DNA of 64,000 nucleotides from Prevotella sp. P5-92. GTDB taxonomy: Bacteria; Bacteroidota; Bacteroidia; Bacteroidales; Bacteroidaceae. The notes under the pieces are model-generated. The model did no database searches. It saw nothing but the letters and a program-made list of their open reading frames with translations, and had not been told where the DNA came from. Made by a program: the position numbers and the translations under genes. Location of the stretch: contig NZ_NPJG01000098.1 in the NCBI RefSeq assembly GCF_002251245.1, positions 62,001 through 126,000 on the forward strand, read 5' to 3'. This document shows positions 1-9,184 of this stretch, piece after piece (position 1 is the first letter of the stretch; every line of letters starts with the position of its first letter).

Positions 1-76
1 AAAAATTTTTTTTTTGCCCTTTTATGGGGGGATTTTCTTTAATAAAACGTATTATTATCGTTAAAAATATAAATGT

Positions 77-1570
77 ATGGCAAATAGATATTTATTAGGA
101 TTTGACGTGGGAAGTAGCTCTGTAAAGGCTTCGCTCGTCAATGCAGACTCTGGAAAATGTGCTGCTACAGCCTTCTTTCCAGAACGTGAAGCTCCGATTA
201 CAGCAGTAAAAACAGGTTGGGCAGAGCAGGATCCTGAAATGTGGTGGGAGAACGCTAAGTTGAGCCTTAACAAGATCATGGCGGATGCCGGAGTAAAGGC
301 TGAAGAAATCAAGGCTATCGGCATTTCTTATCAGATGCACGGCTTGGTATGTGTGGACAAAGATTTGAAGCCTCTGAGACCAGCCATCATCTGGTGTGAC
401 TCGCGCGCCGTGCCTTATGGTGATAAAGCTTTTCACAATATAGGTGCAGAAACGTGCTTACAGCACCTGCTGAACTCTCCTGGAAACTTTACTGCCGCCA
501 AGTTGGCTTGGGTGAAGGAAAACGAACCAGAACTATATAATAAAATATATAAGGTGATGTTGCCTGGAGACTATATCGCCATGAAGTTGAGCGGTGTAGC
601 AAATACCACTATAAGCGGACTTAGCGAAGGCATGTTCTGGGACTTCAAGGAAAACAAGGTGGCTGACTTCCTTATGGACTATTATGGATTTGACAAGTCT
701 ATACTTGCTGATATCGTTCCTACTTTCAGCATCCAAAGCGAAGTTTCTGCAGAAGCTGCCGCTGAGACAGGACTGCTGAAAGGCACTCCTATCACATATC
801 GTGCTGGCGACCAACCCAACAATGCCGTTAGTCTGAACGTGTTTAATCCTGGTGAAATTGCTTCTACTGCCGGTACTTCTGGAGTGGTATATGGTGTCCT
901 AGGAGATATCAATTACGACAAGAAGAGCAGGGTGAACACATTTGCCCATGTGAACCACGAAGCCGACATGACACGTCTCGGAGTATTGCTTTGCATCAAT
1001 GGCACAGGTATTCTCAATGCATGGGTAAGAAGAAATATTCTTTCTTCAAGCATAGGATATGCAGAAATGAACGACTTGGCAGCCGGTGTACCTATCGGTA
1101 GTGAAGGTGTGAGCGTCATTCCTTTCGGTAATGGAGCAGAGCGTGTGCTCGAGAACAAGGAGATTGGATGCGCCATTACGGGACTGAGTTTTAACAAGCA
1201 TACAAATGCCCACATCGTCAGAGCAGCTCAGGAAGGAATAGTGTTCAGCTTCTGCTATGGAATGGAAATCATGCAGCAGATGGGAATGGACATAAGAAAG
1301 ATTCATGCTGGTAAGGCGAACATGTTCCTTAGTGATATATTTAGACAGACTTTGGCTGGTGTTAGCGGTGCCACAATAGAACTGTACGACACGGACGGTA
1401 GCGTAGGTGCTGCAAAGGGCGCTGGCATTGGTGCTGGCATTTACAAGGACAACAATGAAGCATTTGCTACTCTTGACAAGCTTATGGTGATTGAACCGAA
1501 TGAAAGCAAACGTGCAGAGTATCTTCACGCTTACTCTGAATGGAAGAGCAGACTTAACGGACTTGTATAA
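77..1570 (+). CDS. xylB: Xylulokinase (FGGY family)
   Basis: Predicted to phosphorylate D-xylulose to D-xylulose-5-phosphate with ATP in the cytoplasm, feeding xylose into the pentose phosphate pathway. The 497-residue length is normal for FGGY kinases. The N-terminal phosphate-binding motif DVGSSSVK is at residues 10-17, YQMHG at 85-89 and CDSR at 107-110 match xylulokinases, and GDQPNN at 244-249 carries the likely catalytic Asp245. The ATG at 77 gives the expected FGGY N-terminus; no clear promoter box is visible in the 76 bases before it, so it may be cotranscribed with a gene outside the window (xylA would be the natural partner). A hairpin terminator follows. Another FGGY sugar kinase is possible but less likely given the motif set. 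Confidence 0.92.
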   Translation: MANRYLLGFDVGSSSVKASLVNADSGKCAATAFFPEREAPITAVKTGWAEQDPEMWWENAKLSLNKIMADAGVKAEEIKAIGISYQMHGLVCVDKDLKPLRPAIIWCDSRAVPYGDKAFHNIGAETCLQHLLNSPGNFTAAKLAWVKENEPELYNKIYKVMLPGDYIAMKLSGVANTTISGLSEGMFWDFKENKVADFLMDYYGFDKSILADIVPTFSIQSEVSAEAAAETGLLKGTPITYRAGDQPNNAVSLNVFNPGEIASTAGTSGVVYGVLGDINYDKKSRVNTFAHVNHEADMTRLGVLLCINGTGILNAWVRRNILSSSIGYAEMNDLAAGVPIGSEGVSVIPFGNGAERVLENKEIGCAITGLSFNKHTNAHIVRAAQEGIVFSFCYGMEIMQQMGMDIRKIHAGKANMFLSDIFRQTLAGVSGATIELYDTDGSVGAAKGAGIGAGIYKDNNEAFATLDKLMVIEPNESKRAEYLHAYSEWKSRLNGLV

Positions 1571-1590
1571 ACATTGATATTAGTTAAATA

Positions 1591-1637
1591 AAGAAGCCGC
1601 CAGAAACAAGAATGTTTTTGACGGCTTCTAATTTTTT
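1591..1637. terminator. Bidirectional intrinsic terminator between xylB and the M64 gene
   Basis: AGAAGCCG (1592-1599) pairs with CGGCTTCT (1622-1629), followed by a T-rich stretch on the plus strand and preceded by an A-rich stretch. It lies between two convergent genes, so it can serve both strands. Confidence 0.8.
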
Positions 1638-1651
1638 ACGGCTTATTATTT

Positions 1652-2887
1652 TTATTTTACGTAGAAATCTATGAGACGTTGGAGCGCCTGTTGACATACG
1701 GGACAAAAATCCTTGTGTTCATTGGTACGCATGCGGCAATCAGGTAGTCCACGCCAAACGCCTTTGGTCTGATAACCTCCACCTTCGACAAGTCCTGCTT
1801 TACCTTCGTCAATAAGGTTTTGCCATTTCAGACCGAAATTGTGCTTTGTCGTGATGTTGGGTTCCCATGGCTCTGTATCTGAGAAATACATTGGATCAGA
1901 ATCCGTATATTCATACTCATCGGCAAGACCTCCAAAACTATGTCCGAATTCATGGACAACAACAGGACGGAAATGCTTGTGCTTTGTTGAGCTGAGATTA
2001 TAGGAATTATATATGCCTCCTCCTCCGTATTGTGAAGTATTGACCAAAACAATAATATGTTCGTAAGGAATACCAGAGAGAGCATCATGAAGGCGTTTCA
2101 GATGAAGAGTGGTTAGATAACGTTGGCTATAAAACGTGTCGAAATGAGATCCAAGTACGGTATCTTTCCATTTGTTGTCATGGGGAATACTTGTCCCTTC
2201 CTCTTTAGATTCTGATTCCACGCATACAATATTAAAAACACCACGCATTGTCTTGAATGGCTCATGCTCGAAAAGAGCCTCTGTAGCAATTTTCGCGTCT
2301 TCGAGAAAAGAGTTCATTTGGTTTTTTGTATATCCTTCGGCCACGTATGCAATCTTAATGCAATTTGTGGTGTCGCTAGCTTGCTGGAGAGTAACGCACT
2401 TGTTGGAAGTGAGAGGAAGACAACGGATTAGGATGTCAGAAGGATCTACGACATGTGTAAGCGACGATGATACGTTCTGATGATAGTCGAAGAGGTCAAC
2501 ACGGACGATGGCCGTGCGTTGGGGAAATGGTACGAGGAAGACATTTTCGAATGACTTTGGCGTATTTTTTGATTCTTCTGTGGATATCCATTCTTGAAAT
2601 AGAGTGGAAAAAGAGTGACGGTAGATCACTTTCCCCGTCAGCGAATCGGTGACGGTGATTTGTCCATTACCTTCTAATGGCAATTGGTTAAGACGTTTGC
2701 GTCGTCCGAACCATCCTTTGGTTTTTGACAACTGATCTACGTAGATGTTTTGCTGATTACGGTCGCCCGCGAAGATATAATCTATGCGCAGGGTGTTGTC
2801 AGTGAAATAATCATCGAAAACTTGAGCATGCAAATACGTAGAGCACATTAATGCCAAGAATGAAATAAGTAGTTGTCTTGTTCTCAT
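1652..2887 (-). CDS. Secreted M64 family metallopeptidase (IgA-peptidase type)
   Basis: Putative zinc endopeptidase exported across the inner membrane. From the chosen start the protein is 411 residues with a hydrophobic signal peptide ending near HAQ (about residue 22). The zinc motif HEFGHSFGGLADEY is at about residues 312-325, supplying two His and a downstream acidic ligand as in Peptidase_M64, and an M64_N-like beta domain precedes it. A longer reading from 2926 exists, but the ATG at 2887 overlaps the folK stop as ATGA and gives a clean signal peptide. It is the last gene of the rho-folK run. The family name comes from a clostridial IgA protease; cleavage of IgA by this protein is not implied. 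C-terminal Cys residues (CPVCQ, near 397-401) are a further feature. Confidence 0.85.
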   Translation of the reverse strand: MRTRQLLISFLALMCSTYLHAQVFDDYFTDNTLRIDYIFAGDRNQQNIYVDQLSKTKGWFGRRKRLNQLPLEGNGQITVTDSLTGKVIYRHSFSTLFQEWISTEESKNTPKSFENVFLVPFPQRTAIVRVDLFDYHQNVSSSLTHVVDPSDILIRCLPLTSNKCVTLQQASDTTNCIKIAYVAEGYTKNQMNSFLEDAKIATEALFEHEPFKTMRGVFNIVCVESESKEEGTSIPHDNKWKDTVLGSHFDTFYSQRYLTTLHLKRLHDALSGIPYEHIIVLVNTSQYGGGGIYNSYNLSSTKHKHFRPVVVHEFGHSFGGLADEYEYTDSDPMYFSDTEPWEPNITTKHNFGLKWQNLIDEGKAGLVEGGGYQTKGVWRGLPDCRMRTNEHKDFCPVCQQALQRLIDFYVK

Positions 2888-3252
2888 AATTGTGATATTA
2901 ATATGGTTATATAATCTCTTTTCCAATCAGAAACGTGAAGTAGGGTATCGTCATATTTCATTATGTCGATATCAATCTCTACGACTCTTTTGTCTGAGGA
3001 CTTCTCTCTCCCCAATACCTTTTCAACTGCTTTTAGGTTTAATGACAATTGGGACAGGCTTAGTGTGGTGGTTGCAGAAACCATCATGTTCAGGAAGTTT
3101 GGAGATATTATTCCCACGGGTGACGTCTCGATGACAGGGGTGACTTTTATTACAGAAACAGACTCTTTACACAATGTAAGAGCCTGTTCCAGTTTATTTG
3201 CTGCATCAGGGACATTTGATCCCAGAGCCAATATTATGGGGTGTATTGTCAT
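2884..3252 (-). CDS. folK: Short 6-hydroxymethyl-7,8-dihydropterin pyrophosphokinase (HPPK)
   Basis: Predicted to transfer pyrophosphate from ATP to 6-hydroxymethyl-7,8-dihydropterin in folate synthesis. Visible HPPK motifs are ILALGSN (residues 7-13), the substrate-loop ETSPVG (42-47) and RVVEIDIDI (about 88-96), which corresponds to the Mg-binding D-x-D strand. At 122 residues it is shorter than the usual 150-170, and the C-terminal PH-x-x-x-R-x-FVL-x-PL region is replaced by a short tail. Short HPPKs are, as far as I recall, seen in other Bacteroidales. It overlaps the rho stop by one base (TGATG) and the peptidase start by four, so it is translationally coupled in the operon. Activity of the shortened form is unproven. 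Confidence 0.8.
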   Translation of the reverse strand: MTIHPIILALGSNVPDAANKLEQALTLCKESVSVIKVTPVIETSPVGIISPNFLNMMVSATTTLSLSQLSLNLKAVEKVLGREKSSDKRVVEIDIDIMKYDDTLLHVSDWKRDYITILISQL

Positions 3253-5324
3253 CAGTCGTTCATTGACAAAAGAAACTCCTCGTTACTGCGTGTCTTAACA
3301 AGACGGTCACGAACGGTATTCATAGCCTCGACAGGGTTCATAGAACTTAGGAAATTTCTCATTACCCACATGCGTTTAAGTGTTGTCTCGTCATGAAGAA
3401 GATCGTCGCGACGCGTGCTTGACTGAATAAGATTGACGGCAGGGAAGATTCGCTTGTTGCTGAGGGTACGGTCAAGCTGAAGTTCCATATTTCCTGTACC
3501 TTTGAATTCCTCGAAGATGACCTCGTCCATCTTAGAACCTGTATCTATAAGGGCTGTAGCAATGATCGTCAGCGAACCGCCTCTCTCTATGTTTCTGGCG
3601 GCACCGAAGAAACGCTTTGGTTTCTGAAGAGCGTTGGCGTCAACACCACCAGTGAGTACCTTACCACTTGCAGGACTGACAGTATTATAGGCTCGTGCCA
3701 AACGAGTGATAGAGTCGAGGAAAATCACAACATCGTGTCCACACTCCACCAGACGCTTTGCCTTCTCCAGCACGATACCAGCAATCTTTACATGGCGGTC
3801 AGCTGGTTCGTCAAATGTAGAAGCTATTACTTCCGCGTTTACGGTACGGCTCATGTCGGTAACTTCCTCTGGACGCTCGTCGATGAGGAGCATCATGAGA
3901 TATGCTTCTGGATGGTTGGCTGCGATGGCATTGGCAATGTCTTTCATGAGAATTGTCTTACCAGTCTTTGGCTGAGCGACGATAAGTGCACGCTGTCCCT
4001 TACCGATTGGCGAGAAAAGATCCACAATACGCGTACTTGGGTTTGTGGTCATAGGATCGCCACAAATATTGAATTTCTCATCAGGGAATAACGGTGTGAG
4101 ATGCTCGAACGAGACACGGTCACGTACATCCGCCGGATTACGGCCATTAATAAAGCGTACGGTACTCAATGCAAAATATTTCTCGTTTTCGTGAGGAGGA
4201 CGTACATAACAGTCAACCACATCACCAGTTTTCAAGCCATATTTCTTTATCTGTTGAGGCGATACATATATATCGTCGGGAGAGGACAGATAGTTATAGT
4301 CGCTCGAACGAAGGAAACCATAACCATCGGAAATTATCTCAAGTACACCGTTGCCCTCGACGATGTCTGAAAAATCATATTCCTGAATTGAAGGTAATCC
4401 GGGAACTTGTATTGTTGTTTCCTCTTCGTTAATGTTTGAAGGTGAAATATTGGAAGGTACTGCCATCGGGCGATCGAACATGTCAAGCTGTGGAATAGCT
4501 TCATTGTCCTCGATAGGAATGTCAACAACGACAAAGAAATCGGTGCCGTCGCATGGATCACCAGTCCACATTCCGCTCTCATCTACACCCTGGGTCAATT
4601 CATACGAAGGAGTATCGTCAGTTGGGGTAGGAAATTGCATTTTCAGTCTTTCAACTTCAGCATCATCCACAAAATCTTCACTATCTTCATTATCGTAATA
4701 CCCTTCAGGAACTACGAAATCGTTGTTTGTCTCTTCGGTTTTTCCTTCTTCCGGCTCATTATTCTCATTTTCAAAAGAAGGCACCTCTGCTGTTTGTTCT
4801 TCGGGATATTCTACAGTCTCTTGTTCTTCAACTATAGGTGACGGAATGTCTTGGTTTTCAACTGGTAGTGATGCATTCTCCTGCTCTTCAGCTTTTCTCA
4901 TAGCCTCTATCGCCGCAAGTTCAGCCTTTGACCGGCGACCGCGATGTTTGGGAAACATCTTTTCTATCTTTTCTTCGGTCTTGCTCTTTTTCTCGCTTTT
5001 GGCATCCTTGGGCGATTCTTCAACGTTGTCGTTGTCAAACAATTGAAGTTGTGTAGCTTCAGAAGTGGTGCCACGAGTGACATCATAGTTTTCTCCGTCT
5101 TTTCCTTTTACGGTATATACCTTGTCTTTCTCTTTCTTTTGTATTCTTGTCCTTTTTCGTTTTGGAGATTCTTCCACAGCCGCAGTATTCTCGGCAGCTT
5201 TGTCGAGGATTGCGTAGATGACAGACTCTTTTTCTTGTTCTTGGGTCACTTTTATACCCAAGCTGTCAGCGATGCCCACGAGTTGGGCATTATCCATTGA
5301 TTCTAATTCTTCTTTTGTGTACAT
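3252..5324 (-). CDS. rho: Transcription termination factor Rho with large acidic insert
   Basis: Hexameric RNA-dependent ATPase that terminates transcription. Residues 1-50 form the Rho_N (SAP-like) domain. Residues about 60-310 form a low-complexity segment, first Lys-rich and then strongly Glu/Asp-rich, absent from enterobacterial Rho (419 residues against 690 here). The cold-shock-like RNA-binding domain follows at about 320-400, and the RecA-type ATPase has Walker A AQPKTGKT near residue 450 and the [12 protein letters not shown] segment. Such inserts are known in Bacteroidota Rho; in B. thetaiotaomicron the disordered region has been reported to drive condensate formation (from memory). 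A promoter with -33 and -7 boxes sits just upstream at the end of the helicase gene, giving rho independent expression inside the longer run. Confidence 0.97.
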   Translation of the reverse strand: MYTKEELESMDNAQLVGIADSLGIKVTQEQEKESVIYAILDKAAENTAAVEESPKRKRTRIQKKEKDKVYTVKGKDGENYDVTRGTTSEATQLQLFDNDNVEESPKDAKSEKKSKTEEKIEKMFPKHRGRRSKAELAAIEAMRKAEEQENASLPVENQDIPSPIVEEQETVEYPEEQTAEVPSFENENNEPEEGKTEETNNDFVVPEGYYDNEDSEDFVDDAEVERLKMQFPTPTDDTPSYELTQGVDESGMWTGDPCDGTDFFVVVDIPIEDNEAIPQLDMFDRPMAVPSNISPSNINEEETTIQVPGLPSIQEYDFSDIVEGNGVLEIISDGYGFLRSSDYNYLSSPDDIYVSPQQIKKYGLKTGDVVDCYVRPPHENEKYFALSTVRFINGRNPADVRDRVSFEHLTPLFPDEKFNICGDPMTTNPSTRIVDLFSPIGKGQRALIVAQPKTGKTILMKDIANAIAANHPEAYLMMLLIDERPEEVTDMSRTVNAEVIASTFDEPADRHVKIAGIVLEKAKRLVECGHDVVIFLDSITRLARAYNTVSPASGKVLTGGVDANALQKPKRFFGAARNIERGGSLTIIATALIDTGSKMDEVIFEEFKGTGNMELQLDRTLSNKRIFPAVNLIQSSTRRDDLLHDETTLKRMWVMRNFLSSMNPVEAMNTVRDRLVKTRSNEEFLLSMND

Positions 5325-5417
5325 ATATATTAAATGTGTATATGTTTTGCTATGTAAATATGCAATTTTGGGGAATTGTTTCTATGAAAAAAGAAACTAT
5401 TGTTGATTTTTCATCTG

Positions 5418-5449
5418 CAAAGGTAGATAAAAAAAATGAGACTCGCAAA
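5418..5449 (-). promoter_or_regulatory. Bacteroidota-type promoter for rho
   Basis: On the minus strand the -7 box TACCTTTG occupies 5425-5418 and TTTG occupies 5449-5446, with 20 bases between, matching the TTTG-N19/20-TAnnTTTG consensus of Bacteroidota primary sigma. It overlaps the last codons of the helicase gene and lies about 95 bases before the rho ATG, giving a leader of about 85 nt. Confidence 0.75.
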
Positions 5450-6769
5450 TTATTCCTTGATTTTTTCACGACTTGCATTATCTTTTTTCTTGTCAGACGT
5501 TTTGGCGCTTCTTGATTTGCCTCTTTTCCCTGCAGATGTTTTCCCTTTTGCAGGGGAACGTCTTCTGCCATGACCTTTCCCGCGTTTCCCATGACGGGGA
5601 GAGTTTGGTCTTTGTTTTGAATATTTAGGAGCGTCGCCAAGATCGCCTGGCAATGGGATTTTTTCAATGTCCTTTTCCAAAAAGTCTTCGATCTGTCCAA
5701 AGGCATACATATCCTTATCTGACACTAACGTGACAGCTTCTCCCTCACGGTCGGCACGAGCGGTTCTTCCGATACGATGGACATAGTCTTCACAGTCATG
5801 GGGCACATCATAGTTGATGACCATTTGTATGTCGTCAATATCTATTCCACGGGCGACAATATCGGTTGCTACTAGCACGTCACACTGACAAGCTTTGAAC
5901 TTTAACATTACTTCATCACGTTCTTGTTGTGACAAATCACTATGCATGGCACAGCAATTTACGCCGATCTGTTTTAGCTGACGTGTAATTTCCTTGACTT
6001 TGTCTTTTTTTCCGGAAAAACAGATTACCCTTTTCAGTTTGTTCCCCTTGAAGAGATGACGTATGATGCCAAGCTTTTGAGGCTCATAGCAAATGTATGC
6101 CATCTGGTGTATCTTTTCTGCAGGCTTGCTTACAGCAATCTTTACTTCCACAGGGTCTTTCAGTATCGACTTTGCTAATGATTGAATCTTCTCGGGCATT
6201 GTCGCCGAGAAAAGAATGGTCTGCCTGTCTGAGGGTAAGAGCTTGACAATCTGCATAATATCGTCACTAAATCCCATGTCCAGCATACGGTCGGCCTCGT
6301 CCAGAACGAAGAAACTGACACGGCTAAGGTCAACATTCCCCATTCTTATGTGGCTGAGCAGTCTTCCAGGTGTAGCTATCACCACGTCTGCTCCCATGCG
6401 AAGGCTTTTCATTTCCTGGTCATAACGGGGGCCGTCATTACCTCCATAGACCGCCACACTGCTTATACCGTCAAGATAGTATCCGAATCCCTGCATGGCC
6501 TGGTCTATCTGTTGGGCTAACTCGCGTGTCGGAGACATGATGATGCAATTGATGGCATCTTTCGGGTATCCGCCATCATCAAGCATGCTTAATATGGGCA
6601 ATAAATAAGCAGCAGTCTTTCCTGTTCCTGTCTGCGCTATTCCGATGACATCATGATAATCGAGTATCTGTGGAATACAGCCCTCCTGTATCGGAGTACA
6701 ATCATCAAAATGCATGTCATAGAGTGCATCGAGGATATTATCGTTCAGGTATGTTTCTTCAAATTTCAT
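5450..6769 (-). CDS. DEAD-box ATP-dependent RNA helicase
   Basis: ATP-dependent RNA unwinding, probably in ribosome assembly or RNA decay. The helicase core shows the Q-motif region (TPIQ, 25-28), motif I AQTGTGKT (45-52), PTRELA (80-85), DEAD (157-160), SAT (188-190) and HRIGRTAR in the C-terminal RecA domain. After residue about 385 comes a strongly basic tail (GKRGKGHGRRRSPAKGK) typical of RhlE-like helicases of this phylum, likely for RNA anchoring. It overlaps the upstream LptF/G gene by one base (TAATG) and so is translationally coupled. The family cannot be resolved further (RhlE, CsdA or SrmB roles) from sequence alone. Confidence 0.93.
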   Translation of the reverse strand: MKFEETYLNDNILDALYDMHFDDCTPIQEGCIPQILDYHDVIGIAQTGTGKTAAYLLPILSMLDDGGYPKDAINCIIMSPTRELAQQIDQAMQGFGYYLDGISSVAVYGGNDGPRYDQEMKSLRMGADVVIATPGRLLSHIRMGNVDLSRVSFFVLDEADRMLDMGFSDDIMQIVKLLPSDRQTILFSATMPEKIQSLAKSILKDPVEVKIAVSKPAEKIHQMAYICYEPQKLGIIRHLFKGNKLKRVICFSGKKDKVKEITRQLKQIGVNCCAMHSDLSQQERDEVMLKFKACQCDVLVATDIVARGIDIDDIQMVINYDVPHDCEDYVHRIGRTARADREGEAVTLVSDKDMYAFGQIEDFLEKDIEKIPLPGDLGDAPKYSKQRPNSPRHGKRGKGHGRRRSPAKGKTSAGKRGKSRSAKTSDKKKDNASREKIKE

Positions 6770-8031
6770 TAGTTTGGAGCTTTTTTATAACAATAATATG
6801 CAATAAAGAAATACAAAATATTTGGTATCCAAGCCGCCAATATTGCCGGTGTATTGGCATTAATAGCGAAGGTGGAACTGATTGTCTGCAAAAGGATATA
6901 CGAGAAACTTAACAGAAGACCGATTCCCAAGTACATTCCCATGCCTCCCTTACGTTTTCTGGCAGAAAGGCTTGCGCCGATAATGGTGAGGATAAACGAT
7001 GCGAAACAAGATGCTATTCGTTTGTGATACTCTACCTCATATTGAATGACATTGCTCGAACCTCGGTCCTTTTGTTTTGAAATATATCGAAGCAACTCAG
7101 GACTTGTGAATGTCTCCTGCTGTCCCTTGCTGAACACCAAATCCATAGGTTCCATCATTATCAGCGTGTCGATTTCCTGACCCGATTTTATCTGCTCACG
7201 CATTCCCTTCAGTGTTCTAATCTTGTAATTGATAGCCCTCCATTGGTATCTGCTGTCAGAGATGGTGTCGTACTTTATGACATTGGCAGTCATGTGGCTA
7301 ACCAGTTTCTTGTTCTCGAACTTATCTAAGAAAAAGCCGTAGCCAGTCTTTGAAATGTCATCATATTGCTGAATATATGCAATCACACCTTTTCCTACCT
7401 GCAGCTGGACGTTGGTAGCAGAGGTGTTTTTCTTGTTGTTTTTGTATTTTGATTCAAAATCGTGACGTACTACATTGCCTTTGGGAATGACATAAGAGCC
7501 TAATGTGAAGTTAAGGACTGAAATCAGTGCGGCCGAGACCATATAAGGTCTGAGCAATCGCTTAAAACTCATACCACTGGCCAACATCGCGATAACCTCT
7601 GAGTTTCCTGCCAGTTTTGAGGTGAAGAAGATGACGGCAATAAATACGAACAACGGACTGAACAGATTCGCGAAGTAGGGTATGAAATTCGCATAGTAAT
7701 CAAACACTATTGCATTCCATGGTGCATGGTTTGTCGTGAACTTAGCAAGATTCTCCTGAAAATCGAAAACAATAGATATTGAAATGACAAGGATTATCGA
7801 ATAAATATAAGTGCCGATAAACTTCGAGATAATATATCTGTCTATCCTTTTTATATACCTGAAAGGATTTAGGAAAACCAACGGATGCAGAATCTTTGAA
7901 AGAAGCCACAACAAGGGATGGAGGCATTTGCCGACAAAGCTATGCCTGCCGAAACACTTGTTTAGTCCCTTGCGCGTTTTTTGGACAAACCGGCACCAAC
8001 GTCTATGTTTTTTTATTTTTCTATATTTCAT
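6769..8031 (-). CDS. LptF/LptG family permease
   Basis: Inner-membrane subunit of the Lpt ABC transporter that extracts lipopolysaccharide for outer-membrane delivery. The 420-residue protein has the YjgP/YjgQ arrangement: transmembrane helices near residues 70-90, 110-135 and 155-180, a periplasmic beta-rich domain of roughly 190-320, and three more helices at the C-terminus. It carries an unusual basic, Trp/His-rich N-terminal extension of about 55 residues (KIKKHRRWCRF...), and the predicted helices begin only after it; a later start would remove that part. Bacteroidota usually have two paralogues, so LptF and LptG cannot be separated here. It lies 25 bases after tgt and overlaps the helicase by one base. 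Confidence 0.88.
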   Translation of the reverse strand: MKYRKIKKHRRWCRFVQKTRKGLNKCFGRHSFVGKCLHPLLWLLSKILHPLVFLNPFRYIKRIDRYIISKFIGTYIYSIILVISISIVFDFQENLAKFTTNHAPWNAIVFDYYANFIPYFANLFSPLFVFIAVIFFTSKLAGNSEVIAMLASGMSFKRLLRPYMVSAALISVLNFTLGSYVIPKGNVVRHDFESKYKNNKKNTSATNVQLQVGKGVIAYIQQYDDISKTGYGFFLDKFENKKLVSHMTANVIKYDTISDSRYQWRAINYKIRTLKGMREQIKSGQEIDTLIMMEPMDLVFSKGQQETFTSPELLRYISKQKDRGSSNVIQYEVEYHKRIASCFASFILTIIGASLSARKRKGGMGMYLGIGLLLSFSYILLQTISSTFAINANTPAILAAWIPNILYFFIAYYCYKKAPN

Positions 8032-8056
8032 GATGTTCTACAGTAATAGAATAATG

Positions 8057-9184
8057 TTAAACACGTCTGCCCAAATCGTCTATTATGCCTCTTTTCCACT
8101 CTGCGAAATCGCCAGCAACGATGTGATTTCGCGCGTCGCGGACCAGTCTGAGATAAAAAGTCAGGTTATGTATGCTTGCGATCTGCAGAGCTAACAGCTC
8201 TTGTGCCTTGAACAGATGGTGTAGATAAGCCTTTGTATAAATCCGGTCAACATCGCATCCGTCAGGGTCGATTGGCGAGAAATCATCCTCCCATTTCTTG
8301 TTGCGGATATTTATCGTGCCTTGATATGTGAACAACATCGCATTTCGTCCATTTCGGGTAGGCATAACGCAGTCAAACATATCCACTCCACGCTCAATGG
8401 CTTCCAAGATGTTTTGTGGCGTACCCACCCCCATCAGGTATCGTGGTTTGTCCTTGGGCAGAATCTCGTTGACCACCTCAATCATTTCATACATGACCCC
8501 TGTGGGTTCACCGACAGCAAGGCCTCCGATAGCGTTTCCATCGGCCCCCTTGTCGGTTACGTATTTTGCGGCGTCACGTCTCAGATCTTTATACGTACAT
8601 CCCTGAACGATAGGGAATAGAGTCTGGTCGTATCCATAAAGGGGTGAGGTTTCGGAAAAACGCTCGATGCAGCGATCAAGCCAACGTTGCGTGAGTTGAA
8701 GACTCTTTTTTGCATACGAGTAGTCACTTTGTCCGGGTGGGCACTCGTCAAAAGCCATTATGATATCGGCACCGATGACACGCTGTATCTCCATTACATT
8801 CTCTGGAGTGAAGAAGTGCTTTGACCCGTCGATATGCGACCTGAATTCACAACCCTCCTCGCGAAGCTTTCTGATGCCTGTGAGAGAAAAGACCTGGAAT
8901 CCTCCAGAGTCTGTCAGGATTGGACGTTCCCATCCATTGAAGCCGTGCAATCCTCCTGCTCGACGCAAAATGTCAAGTCCTGGGCGCAAATACAGGTGAT
9001 AGGTATTCCCTAAGATTATCTGAGCTTTTACTTGCTCGCGTAATTCAGAGAAATGAACACCTTTCACGCTTCCGCATGTTCCCACGGGCATGAAAATAGG
9101 CGTTTCTATCTGTCCGTGATCCGTTGTGATCAATCCTGCTCTTGCATCCGAACAGAGATCTGTATATTGAAGTTCAAATTTCAT
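8057..9184 (-). CDS. tgt: tRNA-guanine(34) transglycosylase with degenerate zinc site
   Basis: Exchanges guanine 34 for preQ1 in GUN-anticodon tRNAs during queuosine synthesis. Active-site segments are conserved: DSGGFQVF (Asp92) and FDCVMPTRNGR with the nucleophile Asp271, plus GGLAVGE (220-226). The canonical zinc motif CxCxxC followed by His is not intact: the aligned stretch DPDGCDVDRIYTKAY keeps only Cys310, while the later SIHN His339 remains. I recall other Bacteroidales Tgt proteins looking similar, so this is probably a lineage trait, not a mutation. The 375-residue length is normal. Its ATG overlaps the lon stop by one base (TAATG). Confidence 0.93.
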   Translation of the reverse strand: MKFELQYTDLCSDARAGLITTDHGQIETPIFMPVGTCGSVKGVHFSELREQVKAQIILGNTYHLYLRPGLDILRRAGGLHGFNGWERPILTDSGGFQVFSLTGIRKLREEGCEFRSHIDGSKHFFTPENVMEIQRVIGADIIMAFDECPPGQSDYSYAKKSLQLTQRWLDRCIERFSETSPLYGYDQTLFPIVQGCTYKDLRRDAAKYVTDKGADGNAIGGLAVGEPTGVMYEMIEVVNEILPKDKPRYLMGVGTPQNILEAIERGVDMFDCVMPTRNGRNAMLFTYQGTINIRNKKWEDDFSPIDPDGCDVDRIYTKAYLHHLFKAQELLALQIASIHNLTFYLRLVRDARNHIVAGDFAEWKRGIIDDLGRRV

